64,000 nt of DNA from Annona cherimola. Lineage: Eukaryota > Streptophyta > Magnoliopsida > Magnoliales > Annonaceae. The notes under the pieces are model-generated. The model did no database searches and was not told where the DNA came from. It saw nothing but the letters and a program-made list of their open reading frames with translations. The DNA is taken from NCBI GenBank assembly GCA_030490835.1, contig CM059973.1, positions 56,672,008 through 56,736,007 of the forward strand, given 5' to 3'. Positions within the stretch are counted from its first letter, which is position 1. The number at the start of each line of letters is the position of its first letter. Positions 1-11,404 of the stretch are shown here, in pieces. The position numbers and the translations under genes were made by a program.

Positions 1-3000
1 AATTGACCGCGTGGACTAAATCTGCATTGCGCCAACGATAAGAACAGGAAACTGATTGCTCTCAAAAACGACAGAAAAAAAAAAAAAAACACACTAACGG
101 AGGGAATCTTTGAATGTTGATTACTTAAAAGTTTGCAAATTTTGTATTTCGAATTTTTGATTATGATACATATAATGAGTTATTATTTAACCAGGTAACA
201 GCCTTATGCATTTTTATATTTTTAATATCTTTTTATTTTTATTCATTTTTATGTGAACTTAAAGTGAATTTGATTTATATACAAAAATTTAAGATTTTTG
301 GATTTCTATATATATTTTTGATAAATTTTCAAAAATAAAATGATTTTACAATTTCATGTGTGAGAAATGTGACAGAGGTGATTTTTTTTTTTTTTTTGAA
401 ATTTTGTAAAGAGTATATATAAATCCAAAAGTGTTAATTTGGCGTATGAATAAATACATTTGGGCCCACAAAAAGTGAAGAAAAATAAAAATATATTAAA
501 AATATGAAATACATGAGGTTGTCAATTAGAGAAATAACCATTATATGTATTGCATTATACTTTTTACATTTTAAGTTTTATTTTTCAAATAAAGCCCCAT
601 GTGAGTTTGCTCCTCCTCCCCCCAAAGGTCCTAGCTCTGCCACTACTAATTAAAGTGACTAGGCACATTTCTTATGCTTGGCCCCTCATGAGAAGTATGT
701 ATATTGCCAGCGATAAAAAGAACATCCAATCAAAGTTTGCTGGAGGTTAAAATCCTAAAAACCATTTAAAAGAGATTTTTGACTTGTAGAAATTGTTTGT
801 TTGTTTAAAACAACCTAAGAATTGTAAATTAAATCAAAGTTTGATGTTGGTTAAAAACCGATTTAAGAGAGATTTTTTACCTGTAGAAATTGTTTGTTTG
901 TTTAAAACAACCTAAGAATTGTAAATAAAACATCTAAACCTTCAAAAACATTTATCCCACCTAGAATAATGTTCATATATAATTTTTAACATTCCAATAC
1001 TTTATTCAACGAATTCAAATGAATTTGAATAGTTATATATCTTAATACATTTTTAAAGTTGTGGTCCACATAGGATTCCCATAAAAAAAAATTTAATATT
1101 TTGATTAAATGGATTGTGTTGAATGAATAATCACTTAGACAATCATAAACATGATAAATGTAAAATTTCATCAGTACTCAAATATTTCCAATAAAAGGAA
1201 CCTATAAACAAATCTAACTATGTAGGATTAACGTAAAAACGTTAAAGAATATTTTAATAATCTCACACTCAAAAGCTAACAGTGGTGGGGGCTTTTTAAG
1301 TGGAGGAACCACAACGGAAAATTTTAAAATTAAACTGGAGGGAGTATGACTGCAATATTTCAAGTCATTTACAGAAAATTGTTAAAATGTAATTTTTACA
1401 AGTTAGAGGGAGCTCGTGCTAAAATCTCCATGGCAAAACGTGAATTGCTTGTGTTCCATTCGTGGAAGTTTCTCACACGGCAATCTAAGCATGGGCGGCC
1501 AGCATAACCGGGCCTGCCCTATGAGGCTGGATGCTGGGTTTTAAGACCCCGCAACAGTTGTATATTTCGAAAAAATAAGCAGCACTTGGGAATTAACGCG
1601 AATACCGTTTAGATAAATTTATGGTTAGTTGTCTCTGTATATTGCAAGAATATCTCAGAGCTTAATTGGAAAAATATTTATTGAGATGATTGTAAAATTC
1701 CTCATTAAAAGAAAAACATGTGCGGAATCGAAGACTAAATCCAAGATGCTAGATCCAAATGAAAGCGCATTTTAATAAGTCGGACGGCTGTCTTTCTAGC
1801 TGAGGCCGTAATTGAAGGGGGGACAAACTAATCAGGCGGGTGCCCACCTACTATCGTTTAAACCATTTGCCACGTTGAGCATTATTTTTCAAAAACCAGG
1901 ATGCTACTTCAGTTATTTTTTTCGTTTTTTAAACTTTCTTTATTCTATTAGAAAATTCATTATTATAAAAGGCATGCACTACGCTACGTGGTAGCTCCTG
2001 CATGCGTACGTAGTAGCTGAGAATTTCGATTCGTCCAACGCATTCATCTTTCCCCCCTTTTTTATTATTATTATTTTTTTAAGGATAAAGGCGACTTGCT
2101 TCCCCCCGAGATAAATCCTCTGCCATATGATGAAGAAAGCAAGTGGGAAAGCAGCTGGTCTTTCATTCCTAAGCATTGAGCCAAACAACTCGGTGGATTC
2201 CTCCACCAGTGGCACCCCTCCTCTTGAGATCGCAAACCATATTTAGCTAGGACGTGTGTCGCCTGATTTCCACTCCCTAATGCATGGTTTTATACAACCA
2301 GCCCAAATACTAGACTCCGTGGTTTTGATCTCCTTTTGATCCAACATGATCCCGGCTAGTCCAATTGATATCTGACGTTTTGACTGCTTCCCAACTTAAC
2401 ATGATGCGGATAGGAAGAGGCAGCCCAAGGGGGTTACCCTGCTCTACAGTGTTGTTCTCTCACACCCATCGAGTGGCAAAGTCTGGACCTTTGATGAAGA
2501 TGCAATTTGTGGAGGTATAATATTTTTTGAGGGATTGGAAATATGAAAAATTAAATTATATTTTCAAAATTATGTCCCTCATTTTGTTTTTTGCCAATCA
2601 GGGATGAATGCAGCATCACACGAAGAATCTGATGGGGATGATTATAAATCTTCCCCTGTCACTAGACATGTATTGTCTTAAGCTGAACCCTGTAACAAAA
2701 TTAAAAAAGAAAAATGAAAGAACATCCCTCGAGAAAGGAAGATGGTGTGTTGTGAATTCAATCAGAAAAAATCTAACTCAAAGGATTTTGGGGCGTTCAG
2801 ACTGAGGAAAATTTTCCAACCTTGTATTTTGAACTCATTATGTTCCTACTCAAATAGTGAAATTTTCTGATAAAAAATAGTGAAAATTTAGCCCCACAAG
2901 CCTCATATTTTTTAGTTTATTTTGTTTTCGTATATCACTCTTTTACACAAATTTTGTCTTTTTAACTCCGTTTTCTTTCATTTATAATTTAAACCCTTAA

Positions 3001-3019
3001 TCTGGTTTACCCGAATCTT
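1..3019. other. AT-rich intergenic DNA without a recognisable gene
   Basis: No reading frame over about 80 codons and no recognisable protein motif is present. The stretch contains poly-A and poly-T runs (about 74-89 and 380-397), one tandem duplication (annotated separately) and unrecognised AT-rich sequence. The short open frames here have no domain signature and are treated as chance. Confidence 0.7.
728..930. repeat. Tandem duplication, about 104-bp unit, two copies
   Basis: Two adjacent direct copies, 728-831 and 832-930, both begin AATCAAAGTTTG. They share a long near-identical half with CTGTAGAAATTG or CTTGTAGAAATTG followed by GTTTGTTTAAAACAACC. The first halves have diverged more than the second halves. 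No coding content is seen. It looks like a simple local segmental duplication. Confidence 0.85.
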
Positions 3020-3720
3020 AAACCAATTTTGAACTTATCAATACCATTAATTTATATTTTATATGATTTTTATGTTAAAAGATCTTTAAAATTAAATACA
3101 ACCATTTGTACAAACCATGCAAACTTTTTTGGGGAATCATTATCCAAAGTTTAAGGAGGGATGTAGATTAATGATTCTAATAACATTTCCGGATGAGTTG
3201 TTGCTTTCTAAAAAGGTGTGAACATAAAATACTATGAATACTGATCTTCTACGATCCGACCGGTCAAAAAATATATTATTTTGTTTTTTTTTTTGAAAAA
3301 TAATTTTATAAACATGTTAATCTAGTTATATTTAATCTATAAATCAAGTTTTACCATTTTTGGAGATGTATATATATTTATTTTGAATTTTTAAATACAG
3401 GGGTATTTAAGTCATTTTAAATATTCTTAAAATGACTTAAATACCCCTGTATTTAAAAATTCAAAATAAATATATATACATATCTAAAAATGATAAAACT
3501 TGGTTTATAGATTAAATATAACTAGATTAACATGTTTATAAAATTATTTTTCAAAAAAAATTTTAAAAAATATATTTTTTGACCGGTCAGAAATCACCGG
3601 ATTTCCGACCGATCGTAAATGATCATTCGGCAAATAACTATAAAAGATGAAAAAAAAATAAGCTAATGAGTTTGTCAATACGGAAGGATGCAAATAGATT
3701 GAGTTAAACCTGCATCTAAC
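3020..3720 (+). repeat. Dispersed repeat copy 1, interrupted by a MITE
   Basis: The segments 3020-3238 and 3637-3720 together match the reverse complement of 5371-5690. Shared landmarks are TTGTACAAACCATGCAAAC, GGGGAATCATT, AATAACATTTCC, GGTGTGAACATAAAAT, AATGAGTTTGTCAATA and GAGTTAAACCTGCA in the same order. The partner at 5371-5690 lacks the 400-bp MITE that interrupts this copy, so it serves as an empty-site comparison. The identity of the repeat itself is unknown. Confidence 0.75.
3239..3636. mobile_element. Foldback (long-hairpin) MITE with 8-bp target duplication
   Basis: Nearly the whole element is one long inverted repeat whose axis is near 3423 (GTCATTTTAA at 3411-3420 against TTAAAATGAC at 3427-3436). 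The arms carry the core TGTTAATCTAG ... CAAGTTTTACC that recurs in other MITEs of this window. The ends contain TGATC and CGATC-type words and GACCGGTC. The right arm holds about 20 extra bases near its end. The flanks ACTATGAA (3231-3238) and ACTATAAA (3637-3644) differ at one base and look like an aged 8-bp target duplication, as made by hAT transposases. No coding capacity is present, so it is non-autonomous. Confidence 0.85.
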
Positions 3721-5370
3721 CCGATCTACTTTAATTTTACCCGATTTTTTAATTTTTAAAAAAAATTGGCTCGGCCACTACACCCACATCTATTGTGCAT
3801 CGGCAAACGCTAACTTATGTGGCATCACAGTTGGCGCCACTGCTTTAATACGTTTCCATAACGTCGCATCTGCTCTGTTCGGCTGTACCGTAGCTAATTT
3901 TGAAGGAGCAAGCTTCACGAACATTGGACGTGACTAATGCCAATCACAGAAATATTTGATCATTGTGTGGTCCAAGGCATTAATTAATTGGGATAAATAA
4001 TTGTTATCTGTCTTATACTATACAAACCCATTCGGGTTATAGTTAGCTGCAAGTATGATTCATGGTGAAAATTATAAATCTAGCATAGTAAAAGTAATAA
4101 TTGTCTATGGGAATTGCCTCAAACAACTGATGATTAATTTTTTGATGAAAATTGACTATTAATTATTAGCTTCATAGTTAATGCTTTGCCTCTTTAGAAT
4201 AAGATGTTTCCAGTAACTTCTAAGATAATTTTTGGAAAACTCAAAAAGTTTTTTTAAAAAAGAAAAAAGCTACTTAGATAAATTTCTTTATTTATTTTTT
4301 TTTGTAATTTATAGTGGATTATGATTTTATCACTTGCGGTGCAAGGCATGAAGACATTCTCTGCGGATGCAGTTGTATGCTTCCGAGAGTGCATAAACTT
4401 ATTTTTAAAATTTTTTTAACATGTGTATCAATTTTTACTATTTTTGGAGATTTTTAAATATTTTTTTAAAAATCAATAGCATTTTAGTAATTTTAACAAT
4501 TTCGTAAAAAAAATTTAAAATAAAAATATATACCTCGGAGCATTGAGACTCAACGCTTTCGGAGCATGAAATTAGGCTATGTTCTCTAGACTCAGTTGTC
4601 GGGTGATGTCACTTATGCCCTAGTTTCGGAAGAGTACCGGTTACAATACCGCTTTTCCGATCATGTGCGCGGTAAATTAACTAATTAGACTGTCAAAGAA
4701 TGCTTCCTCCGGATCCGCGGCCGCCCATTGTCTTAGCGCGCGTGGATATAAAAAGCAACAAATATTGTCGGCAAACATATATCACCAACGAAATTAATTC
4801 CGTTCTTATAGTTTCATGATTTTCTTCAGTTACACATGCCCACCTAAATATAAATTAACGAAATAAAAAACGTTGAAGAATGACGTTTAATGGGGTTGAA
4901 TTGTATAAGTAACTCAATAATAAAGAATTATTGACGTTTATGTCATCTTAGAAGTCAAATATTTACAATACCAACTATTTTTTGAACTTTGTACCTATGC
5001 TAATGATGTTCATCTCCATCATATTTTCTAACGAAGTTAATTTTTATGTTGTGAACTCGCAACAATAACAAGACACCCGATAAATCTCTTTAACCGGAGA
5101 AATATTTGATATTAAATCTGAAAATTTCCACCATAAAGATGCAAACTAGCGGTTGACATATATGTAAAATATTTTTAAAATAATTCATATAGATGTAAAC
5201 TTTAAAATTATTGGCATGAATATGAATGATTTAACATTTAATTTAAAATTTTTTCATTCAAACCGTTAAATTTAAATTGAATTGTAAGTAAACCTAACCA
5301 TAAAGTAACTTGTGATTTAATCAACCCTAATCCTAAAAATTGGTCCTGTTATAATACGTAAGTTGCAGCC
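3721..5370. other. Intergenic DNA with one degraded foldback remnant
   Basis: No coding region or RNA gene is recognised. The stretch is AT-rich except for short GC-richer patches near 3780-3900 and 4560-4740. The only structured part I can support is the degraded foldback sequence near 4385-4575. Confidence 0.6.
4385..4575. mobile_element. Degraded foldback MITE remnant
   Basis: The centre resembles one hairpin arm of the MITE at 63579-63959, with ATGTGTATCAATTTTTACT, TTTTTGGAG and AATAGCATTTTAGTAATTTTAA in the same order. After that point the second arm is mostly lost. The ends carry loosely complementary words (GCTTCCGAGAGTGCAT on the left; GCTCCGAAAGCGTT and GCTCCGAGGT read from the right on the minus strand). 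No target duplication was found, so boundaries are approximate. Confidence 0.45.
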
Positions 5371-5690
5371 TTGCAGGTTTAACTCGACCCCAATTTCAGG
5401 ACCACTCCATATTGACAAACTCATTATTTTTAATTTCTTTAAATTTTATATTATTTTATGTTCACACCCTCTTAGAAAGAGACCACTCATCGGGAAATGT
5501 TATTAAAATCATTAGTCTGCTTCAACTTTAAATTTGGGGAATGATTCCCCACAAAGGTTTGCATGGTTTGTACAAGTTGTTATTTTTAATTTTAAAAATC
5601 TTTTTTCACATCTAAACCATGTAAAATAATGGTTAGCATGTAATATTAATATCATCAAAAGTGAATTAAAATGGTTAAAATTAAAAAAAA
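5371..5690 (-). repeat. Dispersed repeat copy 2, without MITE
   Basis: Reverse-oriented partner of the repeat at 3020-3720. It contains AACTCGACCC, the complement of TGTCAATATGG, TTATGTTCACACC, GGGGAATGATTCCCC and GCATGGTTTGTACAA. Where copy 1 holds the foldback MITE, this copy reads straight through, which supports the MITE boundaries. Confidence 0.75.
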
Positions 5691-6836
5691 TTTAAAAATA
5701 AATATACTTTGTAAAGCATTCAATCTATTTGATTCACAATAGGAAAATATATTTTAGGCAACCATTATCAGCAACCAAAAACCTTTATTAGCAAGAGAAA
5801 TGCATATACAAATAAAAATTTTCTTGCTTTTAATGATGCTTTCATAGGCAAGGAATAATTTCCTTGCTTATGCAGATGTTTTAGCAACGAAATCAAATTT
5901 TAGTTGCTTAAACACAAAAACCATCAGCTATTTGCAATGAAAGTTCTTCTTGGTCATTGTTATTTGTCATACACCACAAATTATTGCCACTAATTTTATT
6001 CTAGTAATCAAATTGTTGCCTTTGGCAAGGCATTTTGGTCGCCAAAAGTCAAAAGTTTGTAGGGATTGTGGGCATCATCACTATAGGTGTTTAAATACTA
6101 AAAAAATCATAAAAAAATCATATAGAGAGCAAAAAAGCAACCGTTTGCACAAATTACATACAAAAGTTTCTAGGAAATCATTCCCCTTACTTTTTATAAT
6201 AAAATAATTAATAGTTTATTTGAATTAGATGTTGATGTGGCGTCTCATGGCTCCAAAACCATTCAAAGTACTTATATAAAATCTAATGGTGCAAGTATGT
6301 CATATGTTGTTCATTTGTAATTGATGGCTAAGATCTATGTAGCCATTTTTGAAACTCTAAAAAATCACAAGGGGTGTAAAATTCATGCCCTCACGCACTC
6401 ATGATGCACCTCTTCTCCCTTTCTTTCTTTCTTTCTTACTGGTTCTTCTTCATTCCTCCATTTTTCGACCACTCATCCTCCCACTTTCTTTCTTCTCCAT
6501 TTCCCCAAAAGAAGACAATGTTGAATCTAAGGGTGTAACTTGGGTCAGGTAGGTTTGGGTAAGAGTCGATCTTACTCTCATCCTATTTTTAAAAACTTCT
6601 ATCCTAATTTATTTTAGATTGTATTGATTCTTGACTTACCTACCCTATTTTTGAAAGTAGGTCGATTTCGATTCCAATTCTAAAATGGTTTAAAAAATGA
6701 TGGATAATCTTCTCCATCTATTATACAAATATGTATAAATAGACTATATAATAAGGCTACCCAACTTTCACATGAAAGAAGAACGTGCTTAAAATATTCT
6801 TCCTAGCATTCACATGAAAGTAGGGACTATGTGTTT
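5691..6836. other. Intergenic DNA, no recognised feature
   Basis: There is an 85-codon open frame at 5950-6207, but it has no recognisable domain and is probably chance. A short pyrimidine run of CTTT repeats occurs around 6418-6437. Words such as TTAGCAACGAAATC suggest old transposon debris, but I cannot assign a family. Confidence 0.6.
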
Positions 6837-6983
6837 TGTTGGAAACATGTGGAAAATAAGCCAAGTCTATGTTTTGATGATTAACAAATCAATTTGAGTA
6901 AGTTTTGGTTACTAACATGTTTATGGAAATGATTAAAGGTTATACAAATGAAGAGAATGAAGCATGACAAGTCAAGTAGAATT

Positions 6984-7290
6984 CCAAGTCGACTCAGGCA
7001 CCGACTTAAGCCAAGTCGATCCCCAAGTCGACTCCAGCAGCGACTTCAAAATGTCATTTCCTTCCAGAGTTGAAATCGAGAATGAGAGTTGCCGAAGTCG
7101 CATCCCAAGTCGACTCCGCTTGCGACTTGGGTGAAGTCGCAGACTAAGTCGACTCCAGCATCGACTTCGAAACGTCGTTTCCTTCCAAAGTTGAAATCGA
7201 GAACGAGAGCTGCCGAAGTCGCATCCCAAGTCGACTCCGCATGAGACTTGGGTGAAGTCACAGACCAAGTCGACTCCAGCTTCGACTTCA
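6984..7290 (+). repeat. Hairpin-word array, block 1, element 1 LTR
   Basis: Repeated units read AAGTCGCA ... AAGTCGACT ... TGCGACTT, each a potential hairpin with a palindromic SalI site (GTCGAC) in the loop. A higher-order repeat of about 121 bp is visible: TGAAATCGAGAA recurs at about 7071 and 7192. Several frames stay open through the array on both strands because the words lack stop triplets. These translations are not genes. Confidence 0.88.
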
Positions 7291-7657
7291 GTGTGGAAAT
7301 TGCCGAACGAGTTAACTCAATGACAGATTTGAATGGAGATGAAGATCAAGACGACTCAAACACTCAAATGAAGATCAAATGAAGATCAAATGAAGATCAA
7401 AGCAAGAAGGGTTGCATGAATCCATCATGTTGGATTATGAACACACATTTGGACATCATTAGGCGTTCTAGGATTCAAGTATTCAAGATTACAAGGATTC
7501 AAAGTTTGCAAGTCACGAAGCTAAAAGAACATCAAGATAGGATGATTATACTGAGTTCCAAAAGATATAATCAAAGAAAGAACAACCAAACATGAAGAAA
7601 TTCAAGCAAGCAAGGCATTACAAAGAACTTCAAGTTCAACTAGCAAGCTGAAGAAGT

Positions 7658-7830
7658 GAAGTCGCACCCGAAGTCGACTTCACTTGCGACTTGGGTCAAG
7701 TCGAGGACCAAGTAGACCCAGACTGGAACTTGAAGAAGTTGCGAAGAGCCAAAGTCGCACCCGAAGTCGACTCTATCTGCGACTTGGGCGAAGTCGCACC
7801 CGAAGTCGACTCCACATGCGACTTGGTCGC
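7658..7830 (+). repeat. Hairpin-word array, block 2, element 1 LTR
   Basis: A second cluster of the same words (AAGTCGCACCCGAAGTCGAC, GCGACTTGGG) ends about 80 bp before the TATA box. One unit of about 36 bp present here is missing from the equivalent place in the 3' LTR (12178-12316), so the copy number changes within one element. Confidence 0.85.
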
Positions 7831-7908
7831 AACGGTCGAAATTTTTTTGAACGTTGGTACATTAAATGCGCGCCACCTACTTCCAAACGTTCGGATTCCC
7901 TCGCAAAT

Positions 7909-7916
7909 TATATAAG
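7909..7916 (+). promoter_or_regulatory. TATA box of element 1 LTR
   Basis: TATATAAG lies downstream of the array blocks and upstream of the conserved R/U5 block, the expected place for an LTR promoter. Equivalent TATA-like words sit in the same relative position in the other copia LTRs of the window. Function is inferred. Confidence 0.6.
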
Positions 7917-8552
7917 GTATTCAATATGAACGAGGAGGGTAGCTGAGAAATCATTGAATGAGCATAACTCCCATTTCTAAGAGCATTAAGTGATCAAGCC
8001 AACATCTAGAAGAAGAACCTTGCTTCCAAACTACTAAGAGATGCTTGCTGAATTATTATCATTGTTGTACAAGTTCTTCTCTGCGCCAAATCTGCCTCTA
8101 CACACCAGTAACGTGTAGAAACTTTCTTTTGTTATTTCTTGTTGTATTGAACTTGATTTAGTTTGGATAACTAAGATCAAGTGTAAGCAAAGTAGTGCGT
8201 GATTGGAGTGGAACTCGTCACCTACTTGTGCTGTGAATTATTGACGCCCCCTAGAGCTGGAATCTAGAAGAGAGCAGTGGCTCTAGTTGTATTTGTGAAA
8301 TACATAGTGGAACCCAAGTCACAAGAGGTGTGAGCTTGGAAGAGTGGAGTAGGGAAGGTTGCCCGAACCACTATAAAATCTTGTTTGTTGATATTTATTT
8401 CTGCTCTCTGCACTATATTGCTTTCCATTTGTTTCTTCATAAAAGGGGACTGGATTAATCCGGGGTAAAGTTTTTGTTTAAGTTGAAAAATTTTAAATAC
8501 CCAATTCACCCCTCCCCTCTTGGGTAATTGCCATCAACTCGGGACCAACAAG

Positions 8553-8564
8553 TGGTATCAGAGC
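8553..8564 (+). other. Primer binding site (initiator tRNA-Met)
   Basis: TGGTATCAGAGC starts two bases after the 5' LTR. This is the classic plant copia primer binding site, complementary to the 3' end of initiator tRNA-Met. It fixes the LTR end at 8550. Confidence 0.93.
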
Positions 8565-8599
8565 AGGTCTTTGAGTTTTACTAAAGAGATCTTTTTGAT

Positions 8600-11403
8600 A
8601 TGGCATCCCAATCCACTTTCGTTCCCGCATTTGCCTAAGGCGAATCCTTTACTAGGCCACTATTGTTTGATGGGAATAATTTTGGATATTGGAAGCTACG
8701 TATGAAACAACTCATCATGGCTACAGATATAGACTCTTGGATTGCAATCCAAGACGGTGTGACTTTGCCTATTGATGAAAGAGCTTCCAAATGGACCGAT
8801 GAGGAAGTGAAATTTGTAAAGAGCAACGCCAAGGCTATGAATTCATTATTTTGTGCTCTTACGGCTTCTGAATATGATAGAGTATCCTCTTGTTTAACTG
8901 CAAAAGAAATATGGAATACATGAACATCTATCTATGAAGGAACTTCTCAAGTCCAAGGGACAAGGAGAAATATTTTGATTGGAGAGTTGAAAAGTTTTAA
9001 AATGCTAGAAACAGAAAATATTTCTGAAATGTTTGCTAGATTATCAAAAATTACTAATGCTTTGAAAGGTCTTGGAAAAGCAATTTCTGAATCGGAGCAG
9101 GTCATGAAGATTCTAAGGGCGCTACCCGAATCATGGACTTCAAAAATTACTGCAATAGAAGAAGCCAAGGACCTAAACACATTGAAGCTAGAAGATCTTA
9201 TTAGCTTGTTGATGTCACATGAGCTAATCAAGAAAAGAAATGAAGATCACCACAAAGGAAAAAAAGCCATTGCATTGAAAGCGGCACATAACTCGGATGA
9301 GTCCACCTCTTCATCTCACAATGATGATGAAGACATCGCACTACTTACTTGCAAATTTTGAAAGTTTGTGAGAAAAGAAAAGAACTTCAAAGACTTTAAA
9401 GAGAGACCACGAAAAGAGAAGAAGAAGGAGGCCACAAAGTATTATAGATGCGGCGGTATGGGACATATGCAAGCTCAATGTCCTACACCGGATGAAAGAC
9501 CAAAGGATCATCAAGAAAGGAAGGAAAGATATGAAAGTCGAAAATTTCAAAGGCCCAAGGGAAGAGGAATGTATGTGAATGAAGAAACTTCATCAACAAG
9601 TAGCTCCTCAACCGATGATTTTGATGTAGGAAATTGGGCAAAAATATGTTGCATGGCTAGGATTGAACATGAAGAAGCTTTGAACACAACGGAAGTTTTG
9701 GAAGAGCAAACCACCTCAACAAAATGCACAAGTAATGAAGAGGTTTGTTTCAAGGCAAAGGCAAGCAACGTTTGGTTCATGGATAGTGGTTGCTCAAGGC
9801 ATATGACCGGTGAAAGAAGTTTATTTCATAAACTCAAGCCTTGTAACGATGGAACCGTTGCATTTGGAAACAACGAGAAAGGTAAAATTAAAGGTAAAGA
9901 AAATATTTATAGTATTTCAAATGTATGTATGGAGGATGTGTTGTTTGTTGAAAGACTCAAGCACAATTTAATGAGTATTATTCAATTATGTGACAAAGGA
10001 TACAAGGTTGTGTTTGAATCATCTATATGCAATGTATTTGATGGAGAACATATCATGTTTAGTGAAAAAAGACATGGAAATGTATATTTGGTTTCACTTG
10101 ATGAACTAGATGGTCAACGTCTAATGGCCATTGATAATGATCCATGGGTTTGGTATAAGAGGCTTGGGCATATAAACATGACAAATATTAAGACCCTATG
10201 GAAAAAGAGTTTGGTAGAAAGATTGTCAAAATTGAAATATGACAAAGATAAAATTTGCAAGACATGTCAATTGTCAAAACAACCTAAAATGTCTTTCTCT
10301 ACCAAAAAGGAGATTTCCACCATTAGGCCACTTGAATTGCTACAAATGAATCTATATGGGCCATCTGACATTTTAACCATTGGTGGAAAGAAGTATGTGT
10401 TTGTAATAGTTGATGATTTTTCAAGATTCACATGAGTAATTCTCTTAGCTAGCAAAGATGAAGCCTTCTCTATGTTTGTAATTTTTGTAAACTTGGTGCA
10501 AAATGAAAAACGAAGTACTATTATGACCATTAGAAGTGATCATGGTGGTGAATTTGAAAATAAACGATTCATAGAATTATGTAATGAAAAAGAAATTCAT
10601 CACATATTTTCTGTACCAAGAACTCCACAATAAAATGGAGTGGTTGAAAGAAAAAATAGAACCATACTAGAGATGGCCAATGCTAAATGAGAGCAAATTA
10701 TCCAAGAAATTTTGGGGTGAAGCTGTAAGTACAGCTTGTCATATGTTGAATCGAGTTACCATTAGAGCAATCTTGAAAAAGACCCCATATGAGCTATGGA
10801 AATGTAGAAAACCAAATATTTCATATTTTTATGCTTTTGGTTGCACATGTTATGTTTTGAACAATGGAAAAACTAACTTGGGAAAACTAGATGCTAAAAG
10901 TGATGAGGCAATATTCCTTGGTTACTCATCAAATAGCAAAGCATATAGAGTCTTCAATAAAAAGAACCAAGTTGTAGAAGAGTCAATACATGTTGTTTTT
11001 GATGAATTTAATCCATGCTCCAAAAGAAAAGATGATTTAAGTGATGCAGATGATATTACAAGTAACCTTGAAAAATTGCATGTGGAGATGCAAGAAGAAT
11101 CCATGGAGGAAAGGGTAAGTGAAGGTAATAATTCCTATAAACCTCCAACTGATTTAAAGTTCAAAAATGACCATCCAATTGAGCAAGTTATAGGAAATAT
11201 TTATGAAGGTGTAAAAATTAGAAGGTCAAAATAAAATATTTGTGGACAATATGCATTTGTATCCAAAATTGAACCATCCACTATTGACCAAGCTCTTGAT
11301 GATGAAAACTGGATCATAGCAATGCAAGAAGAGTTAAATCAATTTGAAAGAAACCAAGTTTGGTATCTTGTTCCAAGACCAAAAGACTGTATTGTCATTG
11401 ACA
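8600..11403 (+). pseudogene. gag-pol pseudogene of copia element 1 (gag, protease, integrase; RT missing)
   Basis: The start at 8600 (MASQSTF) matches the start in element 3. One frame runs from 8600 to about 10670, broken by in-frame stops at 8636, 8921, 9359, 10433 and 10631; a small deletion near 10672 then shifts the frame. Domains in order are: UBN2-type gag with FDGNNFGYWKLRM; a zinc knuckle near 9447 (YRCGGMGHMQAQC) whose first cysteine is tyrosine; aspartic protease with WFMDSGCSRHMTG near 9770; a GAG-pre-integrase domain with RLGHINM; the integrase core with DDFSRF, SDHGGEFEN and NGVVERKNRT, spanning the D-D-E residues; and the linker with FGCTCYVLN and FLGYS. The sequence stops at VPRPKDC, where RT would begin. 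It is a polyprotein remnant with no function expected. Confidence 0.9.
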
Positions 11404-11404
11404 C

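Larger units (their letters stand above)
6837..8550 (+). repeat. 5' LTR of copia element 1 (family A)
   Basis: It starts TGTTGGAAACATG and ends CGGGACCAACA immediately before the primer binding site. U3 contains two hairpin-word blocks, followed by a TATA box near 7909. R/U5 carries the block CTAGAGC ... GCTCTAG (about 8250-8287), then CCGAACCACTATAAAATC, then CACCCCTCCCCTCTTGGG. The same R/U5 landmarks occur in all other copia LTRs in this window. Relative to the 3' LTR this copy has an extra array unit of about 36 bp and an extra segment of about 20 bp near 8020. Confidence 0.92.

Noticed and set aside
5950..6207. 85-codon open frame
   Set aside because: No recognisable motif, low complexity at its end, and no neighbouring gene structure.
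6972..7268. 98-codon minus-strand open frame (and overlapping frames) in the LTR array
   Set aside because: The words of the hairpin array contain no stop triplets, so several frames stay open. The repeated peptide has no domain and the same occurs in every array.
6984..7290. CRISPR-like regular repeats
   Set aside because: The repeats are within a eukaryotic LTR, units are adjacent and palindromic, spacers are not unique, and there is no cas context.
10267..10530. Minus-strand open frames inside gag-pol of elements 1 and 3
   Set aside because: They lie opposite clear copia domains and have no motif.
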